From assembly GCF_001640365.1 (NCBI RefSeq), contig NZ_LWMI01000018.1:1-64000 (forward strand): a stretch of DNA of 64,000 bases, read 5' to 3'. The notes below the pieces were generated by a model. The model did no database searches. It saw only the letters and a program-made list of their open reading frames with translations, and had not been told where the DNA came from. This stretch comes from Candidatus Arsenophonus triatominarum (lineage in GTDB: Bacteria > Pseudomonadota > Gammaproteobacteria > Enterobacterales > Enterobacteriaceae). The position numbers were made by a program, and so were the translations under genes. Below, piece by piece: positions 39,801 through 50,461 of this stretch (position 1 is its first letter; the number at the start of each line of letters is the position of its first letter).

Positions 39801-41181
39801 ATGGTCGCCTATGGCGACGACTTGTCATTGCTTGTTAGTACTGGTATAACCCGATACCTATTGTATCAATCTTTTGGTCCCTTTTATGTCACCGCGTTTT
39901 AGTCATGTTTTTCAATTTGGTCAACGCTGGCTCAATTGGCTTAATCGTCAACCCCCTGATAGGGTCCGCACTGTTGTGATGGAAACCATGGTAAAGCGGC
40001 ACTTCGCTTATGGGGTGGTCAATTTGGCGCTGTCCTAACCCTCAATGTAATTCTGAGAAACGGGTTAAATTTACCTGCAAAAGTCGAAGCTGCCCACATT
40101 GTAGCGTCAAAGCTTACCTACAATGGATTAACAATACGCTAGCTTGGTTACCCGAAGCTCCTTGGCAGCACATCACTTCTACCATGCCTTGTGAATATTG
40201 GCCTATTATTCGCGCCAACCGTTGGCTTCTCGGTGAAATGAATCGATTAGCCGCTGATGTGATATTAACCATCTGCCGTGACCTCAATATCACCCCGGGC
40301 GTTTTCACTGCCATCCATATCTGGGGACGAGACCAAAAATGGCATCCGCATATTCATTTTTCAACCACAGCTGGCGGGATATCAGCTTTTATTGAGAAAA
40401 CATTATTACACGCTTACCATTCCCGATGAGCTTAAAGCTGAAGGAAGAAGTAAAGCATCATGGAATCAATTACTTAACACTCACGACAAGCGCGGGTAGA
40501 ATATTAATCTTTCTGATATTCTTTCCAATATTACCCATGTCATCCTTTATCTCGGATTTTATCTAAAGAAACCCCCTGCCTCGCTCAGTCGCTTAAAACA
40601 TTATCCCGGCGAAGATAACATCATGTTACGCTATAAGAGCCACCGCACGAAAAAACAGGAAGACCTGGTCATGACATCCGATGAATTTATTACCCTGTTT
40701 GCGTCTCATGTGCCAGAAAAATGGTTTCACATGATCCGCTATTACGGCTTTTTAAGTCCATCAGCACGGATGCGAAGAATGTTAACGGAGGTTGTTTATC
40801 CTTTAGTCCAGCAAGATAAAAAACCCGCTAAAAAAGTCACCTGGCGAAACATGTATCAACACGTCTTTAAAGTCGATCCACTTGCTTGTCTCTTAATGTG
40901 GGAAAAAATTACTTTTCGCAGGAATGAATTTTGGATTGAATCGTAAAGAACTTATGGCACGTCACCATGATCTGGCTTGTTTGCGGTGGCGATAAAAACT
41001 CACGACAGGGTAGATCTATCCTTTTGTTCAAAATTGATTAATAATTAATCGTATTTTAACCATCTATTCCGTTTTTTAATCTCAACCTTCAACATAATTT
41101 TGGCAAAATTTAGAAGAAAATAAAAAGGATTTCATCATGGCGCAGGTTAATGAGTAACCATTTCGGGTATTAATTTCTTAT
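39801..41181 (+). mobile_element. IS91-family element, near-complete copy with lesions
   Basis: It runs from ATGGTCGCCTATGGC to TTAATTTCTTA, with IS630 copy 9 inserted at the last TA. Compared with the copy at 43011-44085 it has lost about 90 bp after TTAGGISA. Confidence 0.82.
39886..41000 (+). pseudogene. IS91-family HUH transposase, frameshifted
   Basis: The zinc-binding N-terminus CPNPQCNSEKRVKFTCKSRS with CPHC precedes WQHITSTMPCEYWPII. The HUH motif is HPHIHFST (near 40350). The C-terminal region is FASHVPEKWFHMIRYYGFLS. Frameshifts occur near 40012 (shared by all copies of this type), near 40380 and near 40893. Confidence 0.8.
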
Positions 41182-41183
41182 TA

Positions 41184-42063
41184 TAGCTAGGCGACTTAAT
41201 TTTGATTACAAGGTGTGTTATGAGTTATACAATTGATTTTCGACGTAAAGTAATATCTGTAAGGAAAGCCGAAGGTTTAACAATTCGAGAAACTGCGAAA
41301 CAATTCCGTATTGGAAAAGCGTCTTTAGTACGTTGGCTTAAACGACCAGAGCCAAAAAATTCAACGCCACGTAAGAGGAAGCTCGATAAAAATGCTTTAG
41401 CAAAAGATGTGGAACAGTATCCAGATGCTTACCAAAAGGAACGGGCAGAGCGATTCGGTGTTTGTAAAAAGACTATTGGCAATCCCTTAAAAAGCTGGGA
41501 TTAACCTATAAAAAAAACTCTATTCCATCCAAAAACCAACGAAAGCGACAGGCTGGCACATCAGCAAAAAAGACAACAGTATGAAAAAAAAGATAAATCT
41601 GTTGTTTTTATTGATGAAAGTGGTTTTTCACATGACACTCCACGAACTCACGGCTATTCCCCAAAAGGTCACCGTTGTTTTGGCCTGAAAAACTGGGGTG
41701 CTAAGGGAAGAACAAATGTTATTGGCGCTTTATTGGGAACAACCCTTTTTGCTATCGGATTATTTGATTGCAATATTAACCGTGATGTTTTTTATGTTTG
41801 GATCACAAAAATATTGCTCCCAGAACTTCCTGAAAATTCTGTTATTTTTATGGACAACGCTAGCTTTCACAAAGGTAAGAATATTGAACAGGCAATTATA
41901 AACGCAGGACACCAGATAGAATATTTGCCTGTGTATTCACCAGATTTAAATCCTATAGAACATAAATGGTCTCAAGCTAAACGTAAAAAGATGGAAACAG
42001 GATGCACTATCGATGACCTGTTTTTAATACATATGCTGTAATCAAAATTAAGTCGCCTAGCTA
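41184..42063 (+). mobile_element. IS630-family element, copy 9
   Basis: 880 bp, with one T missing. The left flank is the IS91 end and the right flank a rep remnant. Confidence 0.94.
41220..42041 (+). pseudogene. IS630-family transposase, copy 9, frameshifted
   Basis: A missing T in KKTIW (near 41475) shifts the N-terminal frame before the A8 tract and ends it at 41504. The catalytic half is unchanged. Confidence 0.85.
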
Positions 42064-42065
42064 TA

Positions 42066-43010
42066 TCTTCATTTTTCTTATCTTTGGCAACGAATATTTT
42101 CGTATTTTTACCTTCTCTCATCGCCAATTCTCGCTTTTTCTCTTCGTGCCAATTGTTTGCAATACTTTGAACATTCAACTGCTCTACGTAAATCTGGCAT
42201 CGTTAAACGTAATGTAGGGTCGTATTTTTTCAAATCCTTCTCGTACTGATAAAGAATCTCAGCATTTTTCTTCATCCACTCACCTTCATCGTGAGAACCT
42301 GATTTAACATGTGGACGTTTGGCTTGATTGCTGTAGCTTTTTCCTCAACACATCCAAAACGCATACCTACAACAGATCTGCCTTGTTTTATTGGTTCCCA
42401 ATGTACTGATATGTTTGTATGTTCACTAATATCCGGTATAGCTGGTTCAATAGTTCACGAGTTTCGCACAGACATATAAAATTCCAAAAATGGCTTAAAA
42501 GCAATAGTTAATTTGCAAGTTACTAAAACGTATAAATTTGTTTAAATTACAATAAGTTGCTTTTAATTTATAAGATTTTGTCTATTTATATATTATGCTG
42601 AATTAAACTTAAAAATAGAGCGTTTTTTATTGGTGCGAAACTCGTGTAGTTCTTTTTTTTAGATTATCAAAACGTGAGTTTGCATCGGGGAATAATTCAT
42701 GAAAATCATCTAGTGAAATATCAACTTCAAAAAAATTATCTTTTTTACAATGAGGGTGGCTTTTATGACTCAAAAGATACATATATATTCTGAAAAAAAT
42801 AACATTTTTACACTCGTAATAGCGTTTAGGAAACACCAAGAAAAATTATGTTTAATGTTAAATAAAAATGGGTCAAGGTCTGGGTTTAGGCGTAATTTTA
42901 AACCTGTTCCTTTACCTTCAATTTTTTGATATTTGTAGCCAGATAGCCAATTAAGTACTGTGAAAGATTCTTTTTTCCCGTTTATTACATGGAAAGTAAT
43001 TTGACTTTTG
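42066..43010 (-). pseudogene. Rep_3-type initiator, central and C-terminal part, MITE-interrupted
   Basis: Reading from 43010: QITFHVINGKKESFTVLNWL, KGTGLKLRLNPDLDPFLFNI (a hallmark of the second winged helix), then RFDNLKKR. After the MITE it continues ISVHWEPIKQGRSVVGMRF, and after a frameshift DPTLRLTMPDLRRAVECSKY. It probably continues the fragment at 39549-39800, separated and inverted by IS91 recombination. Confidence 0.75.
42456..42646 (+). mobile_element. 191-bp MITE family, copy 6
   Basis: The clearest insertion of the family: a perfect 5-bp TAGTT duplication (42451-42455 and 42647-42651) inside the rep gene. Confidence 0.9.
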
Positions 43011-44085
43011 ATGTATAAGAAATTAATACCCGAAATGGTTACTCATTAACCTGCGCCATGATGAAATCCTTTTTATTTTCTTCTAAATTTTGCCAAAATT
43101 ATGTTGAAGGTTGAGATTAAGAAACGGAATAGATGGTTAAAATACGATTAATTATTAATCAATTTTGAACAAAAGGATAGATCTACCCTGTCGTGAGTTT
43201 TTATCGCCACCGCAAACAAGCCAGATCATGGTGACGTGCCATAAGTTCTTTACGATTCAATCCAAAATTCATTCCTGCGAAAAGTAATTTTTTCCCACAT
43301 TAAGAGACAAGCAAGTGGATCGACTTTAAAGACGTGTTGATACATGTTTCGCCAGGTGACTTTTTTAGCGGGTTTTTTATCTTGCTGGACTAAAGGATAA
43401 ACAACCTCCGTTAACATTCTTCGCATCCGTGCTGATGGACTTAAAAAGCCGTAATAGCGGATCATGTGAAACCATTTTTCTGGCACATGAGACGCAAACC
43501 GGGTAATAAATTCATCGGATGTCATGACCAGGTCTTCCTGTTTTTTCGTGCGGTGGCTCTTATAGCGTAACATGATGTTATCTTCGCAGGGATAATGTTT
43601 TAAGCGACTGAGCGAGGCAGGGGGTTTCTTTAGAAAAATCCGAGATAAAGGATGACATGGGTAATATTGGAAAGAATATCAAAAAGATTAATATTCCACC
43701 CGTGCTTGTCGTGAGTGTTAAGTGATTGATTCCATGATGTTTTACTTCTTCCTTCAGCTTTAAGCTCATCGGGAATGGTGAGCGTGTAATAATGTTTTCT
43801 CAATAATGCCGTTATCCGATATCGCCACATTGTCATAATGTTTTCGCGATAAAAGCTGATATCCCGCCAGGTATTCTTTTTAGTCACCCCGCCGGCTGTG
43901 GTTGAAAAATGAATATGCGGATGCCATTTTTGGTCTCGTCCCCAGGTATGGATGGCAGTGAAAACGCCCGGGTGATATTGAGGTCATGGCAGATGGTTAA
44001 TATCACATCAGCGGCTAATCGATTCATTTCACCGAGAAACCAACGGTTGGCGCGAATAATAGGCTAATATTACAAGGCCTGGTCA
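43011..44085 (-). mobile_element. IS91-family element, copy lacking its 5' end
   Basis: The ori-type end is at 43011 next to rep. The transposase is readable through the HUH motif, and this copy keeps the segment KKNTWRDISFYRENIMTMWR missing from the copy at 40 kb. The zinc-binding N-terminus is lost near the MITE at 44094. Confidence 0.82.
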
Positions 44086-44093
44086 CGAGTTTC

Positions 44094-44275
44094 GCACAGG
44101 CATATAAAATTCCAGAAATGGCTTAAAAGCAATGGTTAATTTGCAAGTTACTAAAACGTATAAATTTGTTTAAATTATAATAAGTTGCTTTTAATTTATA
44201 AGATTTTGTCTATTTATATATTATGCTGAATTAAACTTAAAAATAGAGCGTTTTTTTATTGGTGCGAAACTCGTG
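44094..44275 (+). mobile_element. 191-bp MITE family, copy 7
   Basis: Slightly shorter interior (182 bp). It lies just upstream of the parA promoter region. Confidence 0.85.
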
Positions 44276-44421
44276 TTACTTATTTTTTCTTTCTTTATAA
44301 ATTGAACCAATATTACACTTTTTTGGTACCAAATCACCCCATTTTTTATATTTGTTATCTTAAAATAAATTGGTACTATTAATATACATAATATATATCA
44401 TTAATACGTCAAGAGGATATC
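44276..44421 (+). promoter_or_regulatory. parA upstream region with GGTACC operator-like sites
   Basis: It contains the palindrome TTTGGTACCAAA (44322-44333) and a further TTGGTACT near 44368, then an AT-rich stretch and GAGG before the start. A diverged copy of this region lies at 49782-49922. Likely partition operator or centromere. Confidence 0.5.
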
Positions 44422-45057
44422 ATGATAGTACTAATTGGTAGCCAAAAAGGTGGATGTGGAAAATCAACAATTTCTGTTAATATTGCCGCAGAACTTGCAA
44501 AACAAAAAAAGGATGTAATCTTAGTAGATTCAGATTGTCAGGGAACTTCCGCTAATTGGATTTCTGATAGAAATAAGCAAGTAGAAATACCAATAATTCA
44601 CTGCATCCAAAAATTCGATAATGTTAGAGAAACTCTGCTTGATTTGGATAAAAGATATGAATTTGTAATAGTTGATACTGCTGGCAGAGACAGTAGAGAA
44701 CTTAGAACAGGGATGACGACCGCTGATATACTTTTAGTGCCTTTCAGACCTTCACAACCTGATTTAGATACTTTACCTAGATTAGTAGAAATAATTACAG
44801 AAGCAAAAGATATTAATCCGAAGCTAAAAACTATCGCTATGTTAACACTAGCCCCAACAAACCCTGTTATAAACGAAATTCAAGAGGCTCAAGAATATTT
44901 AAAAGATTATCCTGAACTCCTTCTAATGAATACAGTTGTCCGTGATCGAAAAGTTTATAGAGATTGTATGGGAGAAGGAAAAGGCGTTATTGAAATGGAT
45001 AACTCAAAAGCCAAAAATGAAATTCAATATTTAGTAAAGGAGCTTTTAAGATGGTAA
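44422..45057 (+). CDS. parA: ParA-family partition ATPase
   Basis: 211 residues, intact. The deviant Walker A motif is KGGCGKST (residues 10-17), with DSDCQGTSANW as the A' region and FVIVDTAGRDS as Walker B. The small size and lack of an N-terminal HTH place it with VirC1/ParF-type (type Ib) ParAs, which rely on a small partner for DNA binding. It overlaps that partner by ATGGTAA. A decayed N-terminal copy lies at 49635-49781. Confidence 0.9.
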   Translation: MIVLIGSQKGGCGKSTISVNIAAELAKQKKDVILVDSDCQGTSANWISDRNKQVEIPIIHCIQKFDNVRETLLDLDKRYEFVIVDTAGRDSRELRTGMTTADILLVPFRPSQPDLDTLPRLVEIITEAKDINPKLKTIAMLTLAPTNPVINEIQEAQEYLKDYPELLLMNTVVRDRKVYRDCMGEGKGVIEMDNSKAKNEIQYLVKELLRW

Positions 45058-45296
45058 AACGCAGAGTTCCTGATTCAGTAGAGAAAAAAATAGAAGAGTT
45101 TGCTTCTGCTGCTGATCAAATAGTTAAACCACAAAATGACCTTGATAGTGAGGCTCGTCGTGATTACAAAGCTCTTCGTGTTCCATTTAATCAGCATGAG
45201 TTTGAGTTATTAGAAAAACTTTGTAAAAAGACCAAACGTTCTAAATTAAACATGATCCGATATGCTTTAAAATATTATGATGAAAATGATATATAA
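45051..45296 (+). CDS. Small ParA-partner protein (ParG-like)
   Basis: 81 residues: a charged N-terminal arm (MVKRRVPDSVEKKIEEFASA), then YKALRVPFNQHEFELLEKLC and KRSKLNMIRYALKYYDEN, a strand-helix-helix pattern like ribbon-helix-helix centromere binders. It starts inside the end of parA. Position and size, rather than sequence identity, suggest ParG/VirC2-like function. Confidence 0.7.
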   Translation: MVKRRVPDSVEKKIEEFASAADQIVKPQNDLDSEARRDYKALRVPFNQHEFELLEKLCKKTKRSKLNMIRYALKYYDENDI

Positions 45297-45729
45297 AAGG
45301 TGAAATTTTAATATCAAAAAATCACTATTTTTATGTTTTAAATGTTCCGTAGTAACACTACATATTTTCCTTGCTAACCAATTTTCTAATTAAAAAAAAC
45401 GCACCAGTAAATCATCTGGTGCGTGTATGAGACTATGTAGAAAACCCCAATTACTGAGCATATTGAGTATAGCAGAATTTCAAAATAGCGATTTTCGATT
45501 GTAAATTTTAAATTTTAAATTTTAAATTTTAAATTTTAAAAAAAGTGAAAATTTTTAATTACATAAGTCATTGATTTTGATCACTTTATTTTAATCTCAA
45601 ATTTAACGTAACTTATTGAAATAGATCGAATTATTGACAAAATAAAATAATTTGCAATAATAAAAAAATTATTTTTAGCCGATTTTTTATACGGCTTTTG
45701 CTCTTTCACATTTTTGGTTTTCTTCCAGA
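45297..45729. other. Intergenic region with hairpin and AAATTTT heptad repeats
   Basis: CGCACCAG-TAAATCAT-CTGGTGCG (45400-45423) is a perfect 8-bp stem preceded by A8, so it reads as a terminator on the minus strand. About five tandem AAATTTT heptads lie near 45503-45541. No gene seen. Confidence 0.55.
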
Positions 45730-45920
45730 CACGAGTTTCGCACCAATAAAAAACGCTCTATTTTTAAGTTTAATTCAGCATAATATATAAATAGACAAAA
45801 TCTTATAAATTAAAAGCAACTTATTATAATTTAAACAAATTTATACGTTTTAGTAACTTGCAAATTAACCATTGCTTTTAAGCCATTTCTGGAATTTTAT
45901 ATGCCTGTGCGAAACTCGTG
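45730..45920 (-). mobile_element. 191-bp MITE family, copy 8
   Basis: Its last three bases (GTG) serve as the only start codon available to the antirepressor-like frame. Confidence 0.85.
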
Positions 45921-46490
45921 AAAGGAAAAAGTATTGTTCCCTTTGATAAGGGCGATAACAAAATTTGGTTTACAAGTAAGCAAGTAGCTGAATTGCTGGC
46001 TTATTCGAAGACTAAATCGGTAACGAATTTATACAATGCTAATGCTGATGAATTTACTTCTGCGATGACCGAGATCATCACAACAGTGACCTCGAATAAA
46101 TCAAAGCGAGGGGCCAATCTTCAAACTAAAGTACGTTTATTTTCTCTTCGCGGTCTTCACTTATTAGGCATGCTTGCTGATACGCCAGTTGCTAAAGAGA
46201 TACGTAAATGGGTACTTAATTTAATAGAAAAAGAAGAGATTGATAAAACAACTTTAGCCTCTCTCGATATTAATGAATTGAAGGATTTAACCATTGAAGA
46301 GATGCAAAACCATCTGGTTGCTGCAAATAAATGGTCATCTGATAACTTCGGTACACCAGGAAGTCATATAATGAATTTACGCAAACGTCATCTGAATAAG
46401 ATACGGAAAGCAGAAAAAACCATTTTGGCGCTTTCTCAATTGAGACTACCAGGATTTGATGATACTCCAAATGGGGAAAGTCAAGCATGA
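45918..46490 (+). CDS. BRO-N/antirepressor-like phage protein
   Basis: 190 residues. The N-terminal domain KIWFTSKQVAELLAYSKTKS, VTNLYNANADEF, LFSLRGLHLLGMLADTPVAK and EIRKWVLNLIE match BRO-N/Rha-type prophage antirepressors. The C-terminal part is unassigned. The natural start was probably removed by the MITE; a GTG at the MITE edge is in frame but has no clear ribosome binding site. The ATGA overlap with the next ORF suggests a three-gene unit with the integrase. Confidence 0.72.
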   Translation: MKGKSIVPFDKGDNKIWFTSKQVAELLAYSKTKSVTNLYNANADEFTSAMTEIITTVTSNKSKRGANLQTKVRLFSLRGLHLLGMLADTPVAKEIRKWVLNLIEKEEIDKTTLASLDINELKDLTIEEMQNHLVAANKWSSDNFGTPGSHIMNLRKRHLNKIRKAEKTILALSQLRLPGFDDTPNGESQA

Positions 46491-46687
46491 CCCCCGAACA
46501 ATCCATCGAAACCAATGTCAAGGACGAGTTAATGAAGCTCGTCTTTTCTTCTTCTATCGCTAGTTTAGCCACAAGTGAAGCTATCCGGTATTACCGCAAA
46601 CAGCCTGCAAGCAGAGGAGGCAAGATGATAGCGGATTGTCTGGATCAAGCCAAAATGATGGCGAAGTTAACAACAAAGCGAAAATGA
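46487..46687 (+). CDS. Small unrecognised protein between antirepressor and integrase
   Basis: 66 residues (MTPEQSIETNVKDELMKLVF...RGGKMIADCLDQAKMMAKLT), overlapping both neighbours by ATGA. No family recognised; the coupling argues that it is real. Confidence 0.6.
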   Translation: MTPEQSIETNVKDELMKLVFSSSIASLATSEAIRYYRKQPASRGGKMIADCLDQAKMMAKLTTKRK

Positions 46688-47562
46688 GTTCAATTAAACA
46701 AGTCAAAACTCGCCATGATAGCGAGGGTTTTCGTGTGCATTACGAAAATGCAGCAGGGCGATTTCACAAAAGCGTTAAAACTCTGGATACTGCTTGCCAT
46801 TTTCTTTTTCTGAGCGAATCTGAGCGATTTTTGGCGATGACGGCAAAAGAAAAAGAGCAATGCCGAGATTGGCATCTTCGCAAGTTGATTCAGTTTTATG
46901 TGGGGAAAAAGGTCTTTCAGTGTGAAACGGGGCATTTACGGCAAAGTTCGCTCGATACGATTAAACATGCCTTGTTTTCGATTGACGACACGTTGCAGGA
47001 AAAATTGGCGTTGAATATTCGCCCGAGTGAATTTAACGGTTTACCGGAAAATACGCTTAAACATCTGCATTCTGCCTATTTGCTGCTGAAAGCAATGCGA
47101 AATGTTGGTGTCAGTCCAATTCCAAAATTGAAAAAGAAGGTGGAAAAGCCTATTTTCATTCCGGCATTTGGCAATGTAGAAGAGATGATCAGGCAATCTT
47201 CTGTCAGGGAAAAGATAACTTTTATTTTGGCATCAAAATTAGGCTTACGGATAAGTGAAATATTGGCACTGGACTATAGCGATATTCGGGAACAAAGAAT
47301 TCACATCTCAAAGCACCTAACACGGTATGGCATTGTCGATTTAGGGATGAAAGCGGATTTGCAAAGGATATTACCGCTGCCAAAAGATTTAAGGCAATTT
47401 TTGGATAAACAAAAGATAGGAAAGTCTATTCCATTGTTGATATCAGAACGTCATTCTCGTTTGTCGTTAACATATGGAAGGAGTGGGATCATCAAAAAGC
47501 GTTTGTTGGAATATGAGATTGGTACCTTTCACAATTTACGGCATTTTGCAGCGATTTCGTTA
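46684..47562 (+). pseudogene. Tyrosine recombinase/integrase, truncated
   Basis: The start MSSIKQVKTRHDSEGFRVHY overlaps the previous stop. The core-binding domain is followed by the catalytic domain: LASKLGLRISEILALDY (first Arg), GMKADLQRILPLP, and FHNLRHFAAISL with the H-x-L-R-H box. IS630 copy 10 starts right after ISL, so the C-terminal Tyr nucleophile is absent and the enzyme cannot act. The missing end is not seen on the other side. Confidence 0.82.
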
Positions 47563-48443
47563 TAGCTAGACGACTTAATTTTGATTACAAGGTGTGTTAT
47601 GAGTTATACAATTGATTTTCGACGTAAAGTAATATCTGTAAGGAAAGCCGAAGGTTTAACAATTCGAGAAACTGCGAAACAATTCCGTATTGGAAAAGCG
47701 TCTTTAGTACGTTGGCTTAAACGACCAGAGCCAAAAAATTCAACGCCACGTAAGAGGAAGCTCGATAAAAATGCTTTAGCAAAAGATGTGGAACAGTATC
47801 CAGATGCTTACCAAAAGGAACGGGCAGAGCGATTCGGTGTTTGTAAAAAGACTATTTGGCAATCCCTTAAAAAGCTGGGATTAACCTATAAAAAAAACTC
47901 TATTCCATCCAAAAACCAACGAAAGCGACAGGCTGGCACATCAGCAAAAAAGACAACAGTATGAAAAAAAAGATAAATCTGTTGTTTTTATTGATGAAAG
48001 TGGTTTTTCACATGACACTCCACGAACTCACGGCTATTCCCCAAAAGGTCACCGTTGTTTTGGCCTGAAAAACTGGGGTGCTAAGGGAAGAACAAATGTT
48101 ATTGGCGCTTTATTGGGAACAACCCTTTTTGCTATCGGATTATTTGATTGCAATATTAATCGTGATGTTTTTTATGTTTGGATCACAAAAATATTGCTCC
48201 CAGAACTTCCTGAAAATTCTGTTATTTTTATGGACAACGCTAGCTTTCACAAAGGTAAGAATATTGAACAGGCAATTATAAACGCAGGACACCAGATAGA
48301 ATATTTGCCTGTGTATTCACCAGATTTAAATCCTATAGAACATAAATGGTCTCAAGCTAAACGTAAAAAGATGGAAACAGGATGCACTATCGATGACCTG
48401 TTTTTAATACATATGCTGTAATCAAAATTAAGTCGCCTAGCTA
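47563..48443 (+). mobile_element. IS630-family element, copy 10
   Basis: Full-length. The left end reads TAGCTAGACGAC as in copy 1, differing from the usual TAGCTAGGCGAC. The flanks are integrase and IS91. Confidence 0.95.
47599..48421 (+). CDS. IS630-family transposase, copy 10
   Basis: A8/A8 tracts, no other lesion noticed. Confidence 0.85.
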
Positions 48444-48445
48444 TA

Positions 48446-48905
48446 TCACATCAGCGGCTAATCGATTCATTTCACCGAGAAGCCAACGGTTGGCGCGAAT
48501 AATAGGCCAATATTCACAAGGCATGGTAGAAGTGATGTGCTGCCAAGGAGCTTCGGGTAACCAAGCTAGCGTATTGTTAATCCATTGTAGGTAAGCTTTG
48601 ACGCCACAATGTGGGCAGCTTCGACTTTTGCAGGTAAATTTAACCCGTTTCTCAGAATTACATTGAGGGTTAGGACAGCGCCAAATTGACCACCTCATAA
48701 GCGAAGTGCCGCTTTACCATGGTTTCCATCACAACAGTGCGGACACTATCAGGGGGTTGACGATTAAGCCAATTGAGCCAGCGTTGACCAAATTGAAAAA
48801 CATGACTAAAACGCGGTGACATAAAAGGGACCAAAAGATTGATACAATAGGTATCGGGTTATACCAGTACTAACAAGCAATGATAAGTGGTTGCCATAGG
48901 CGACC
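48446..48905 (-). mobile_element. IS91-family 5' fragment (left arm of the 1-kb inverted repeat)
   Basis: It holds the zinc-binding N-terminus (RWSIWRCPNPQCNSEKRVKF) and the 5' end of the element near 48900. The same sequence in the opposite orientation is at 50462-50923. Confidence 0.82.
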
Positions 48906-49062
48906 ATTTTGAGCAAGGAGTACCGATATATACTACCGACGATAAAGGCTCTATAAAAAGAGATATACAAGCTGAACACATTCAGAGATTTGAGTTGTTC
49001 TAACGACGACGGAACCATGGATTGCGGAAGACCTTTTGGTTGGTAAATATATCAAGAGCATA

Positions 49063-49206
49063 CTTTACCTACTGATTAGGAATAGACCCCGATTTTTTCG
49101 TCAGAAAATATATCCTCAAACAAGACCTACCCAAAAACGACGAATTCGAGCAAGTCTTCATCGAAGTGCTGAAGGAAGACAGAAAGAAGAGTCGGAATAC
49201 CCTCTA
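49063..49206 (+). pseudogene. Remnant of the 80-residue conserved ORF (left arm)
   Basis: The frame PDFFVRKYILKQDLPKNDEF then EQVFIEVLKEDRKKSRNTL matches the C-terminal part of the ORF at 57184-57426, with an internal deletion upstream. Confidence 0.65.
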
Positions 49207-49442
49207 AAACGCTCTGTAATCGATTCTAAGCGATTTACTCGATAAAAACGTATCAAAGTAGACAAAAAATTATCGATTCTTAGAATGCGTTATAGGAACT
49301 TTTGAGTTTTCGGATTTTAAAAAGAAAAAACCAACTTTCAAAGTTGGCTAATTTTGTTGAGGTGAAACTTTTTTAGTTTTGATTATGAAAATTGATTCAT
49401 GGCAAAACCATAGTAACAATCCAATTCAAAATTTCAATTACT

Positions 49443-49634
49443 CACGAGTTTCGCACAGGCATATAAAATTACCAGAAATGGCTTAAAAGCAATGGTTAAT
49501 TTGCAAGTTACTAAAACGTATAAATTTGTTTAAATTACAATAAGTTGCTTTTAATTTATAAGATTTTGTCTATTTATATATTATGCTGAATTAAACTTAA
49601 AAATAGAGCGTTTTTTATTGGTGCGAAACTCGTG
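49443..49634 (+). mobile_element. 191-bp MITE family, copy 9
   Basis: It lies at the centre of the large inverted repeat and truncates the parA remnant. Confidence 0.85.
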
Positions 49635-49781
49635 TCAGAAATCCAATTAGCGGAAGTTCCCTGACAATCTGAATCTACTAAGATTACGTCCTTTTTTTTG
49701 TTTTGCAAGTTCTGCTGCAATATTAACAGAAATTGTTGATTTTCCACATCCACCTTTTTGGGTAACAATTAGTACTATAAT
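49635..49781 (-). pseudogene. parA N-terminal remnant
   Basis: Nearly identical to codons 1-50 of the parA at 44422 (KDVILVDSDCQGTSANWISD), but the start codon is ATT, a base is inserted after the Walker region and the rest is removed by the MITE. The upstream 140 bp also match the parA promoter region. Confidence 0.8.
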
Positions 49782-50160
49782 GATATCCTATTGATGTATT
49801 AATGATATATAATATATATATTAATAGTACCAATTTATTTTAAGATAACAAATATAAAAAATGGGATAATTTGGTACAAAAAAAGTGTAATATTGATTCA
49901 ATTTATAAAGAAAGAAAAAATAAGTAATTGAAGTTTTGAATTGGATTGTTACTATGGTTTTGCCATGAATCAATTTTCATAATCAAAACTAAAAAAGTTT
50001 CACCTCAACAAAATTAGCCAACTTTGAAAGTTGGTTTTTTCTTTTTAAAATCCGAAAACTCAAAAGTTCCTATAACGCATTCTAAGAATCGATAATTTTT
50101 TGTCTACTTTGATACGTTTTTATCGAGTAAATCGCTTAGAATCGATTACAGAGCGTTTTA

Positions 50161-50303
50161 GAGGGTATTCCGACTCTTCTTTCTGTCTTCCTTCAGCACT
50201 TCGATGAAGACTTGCTCGAATTCGTCGTTTTTGGGTAGGTCTTGTTTGAGGATATATTTTCTGACGAAAAAATCGGGGTCTATTCCTAATCAGTAGGTAA
50301 AGT
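50161..50303 (-). pseudogene. Remnant of the 80-residue conserved ORF (right arm)
   Basis: Mirror copy of 49063-49206 within the right arm of the inverted repeat. Confidence 0.65.
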
Positions 50304-50461
50304 ATGCTCTTGATATATTTACCAACCAAAAGGTCTTCCGCAATCCATGGTTCCGTCGTCGTTAGAACAACTCAAATCTCTGAATGTGTTCAGCTTGTAT
50401 ATCTCTTTTTATAGAGCCTTTATCGTCGGTAGTATATATCGGTACTCCTTGCTCAAAATGG

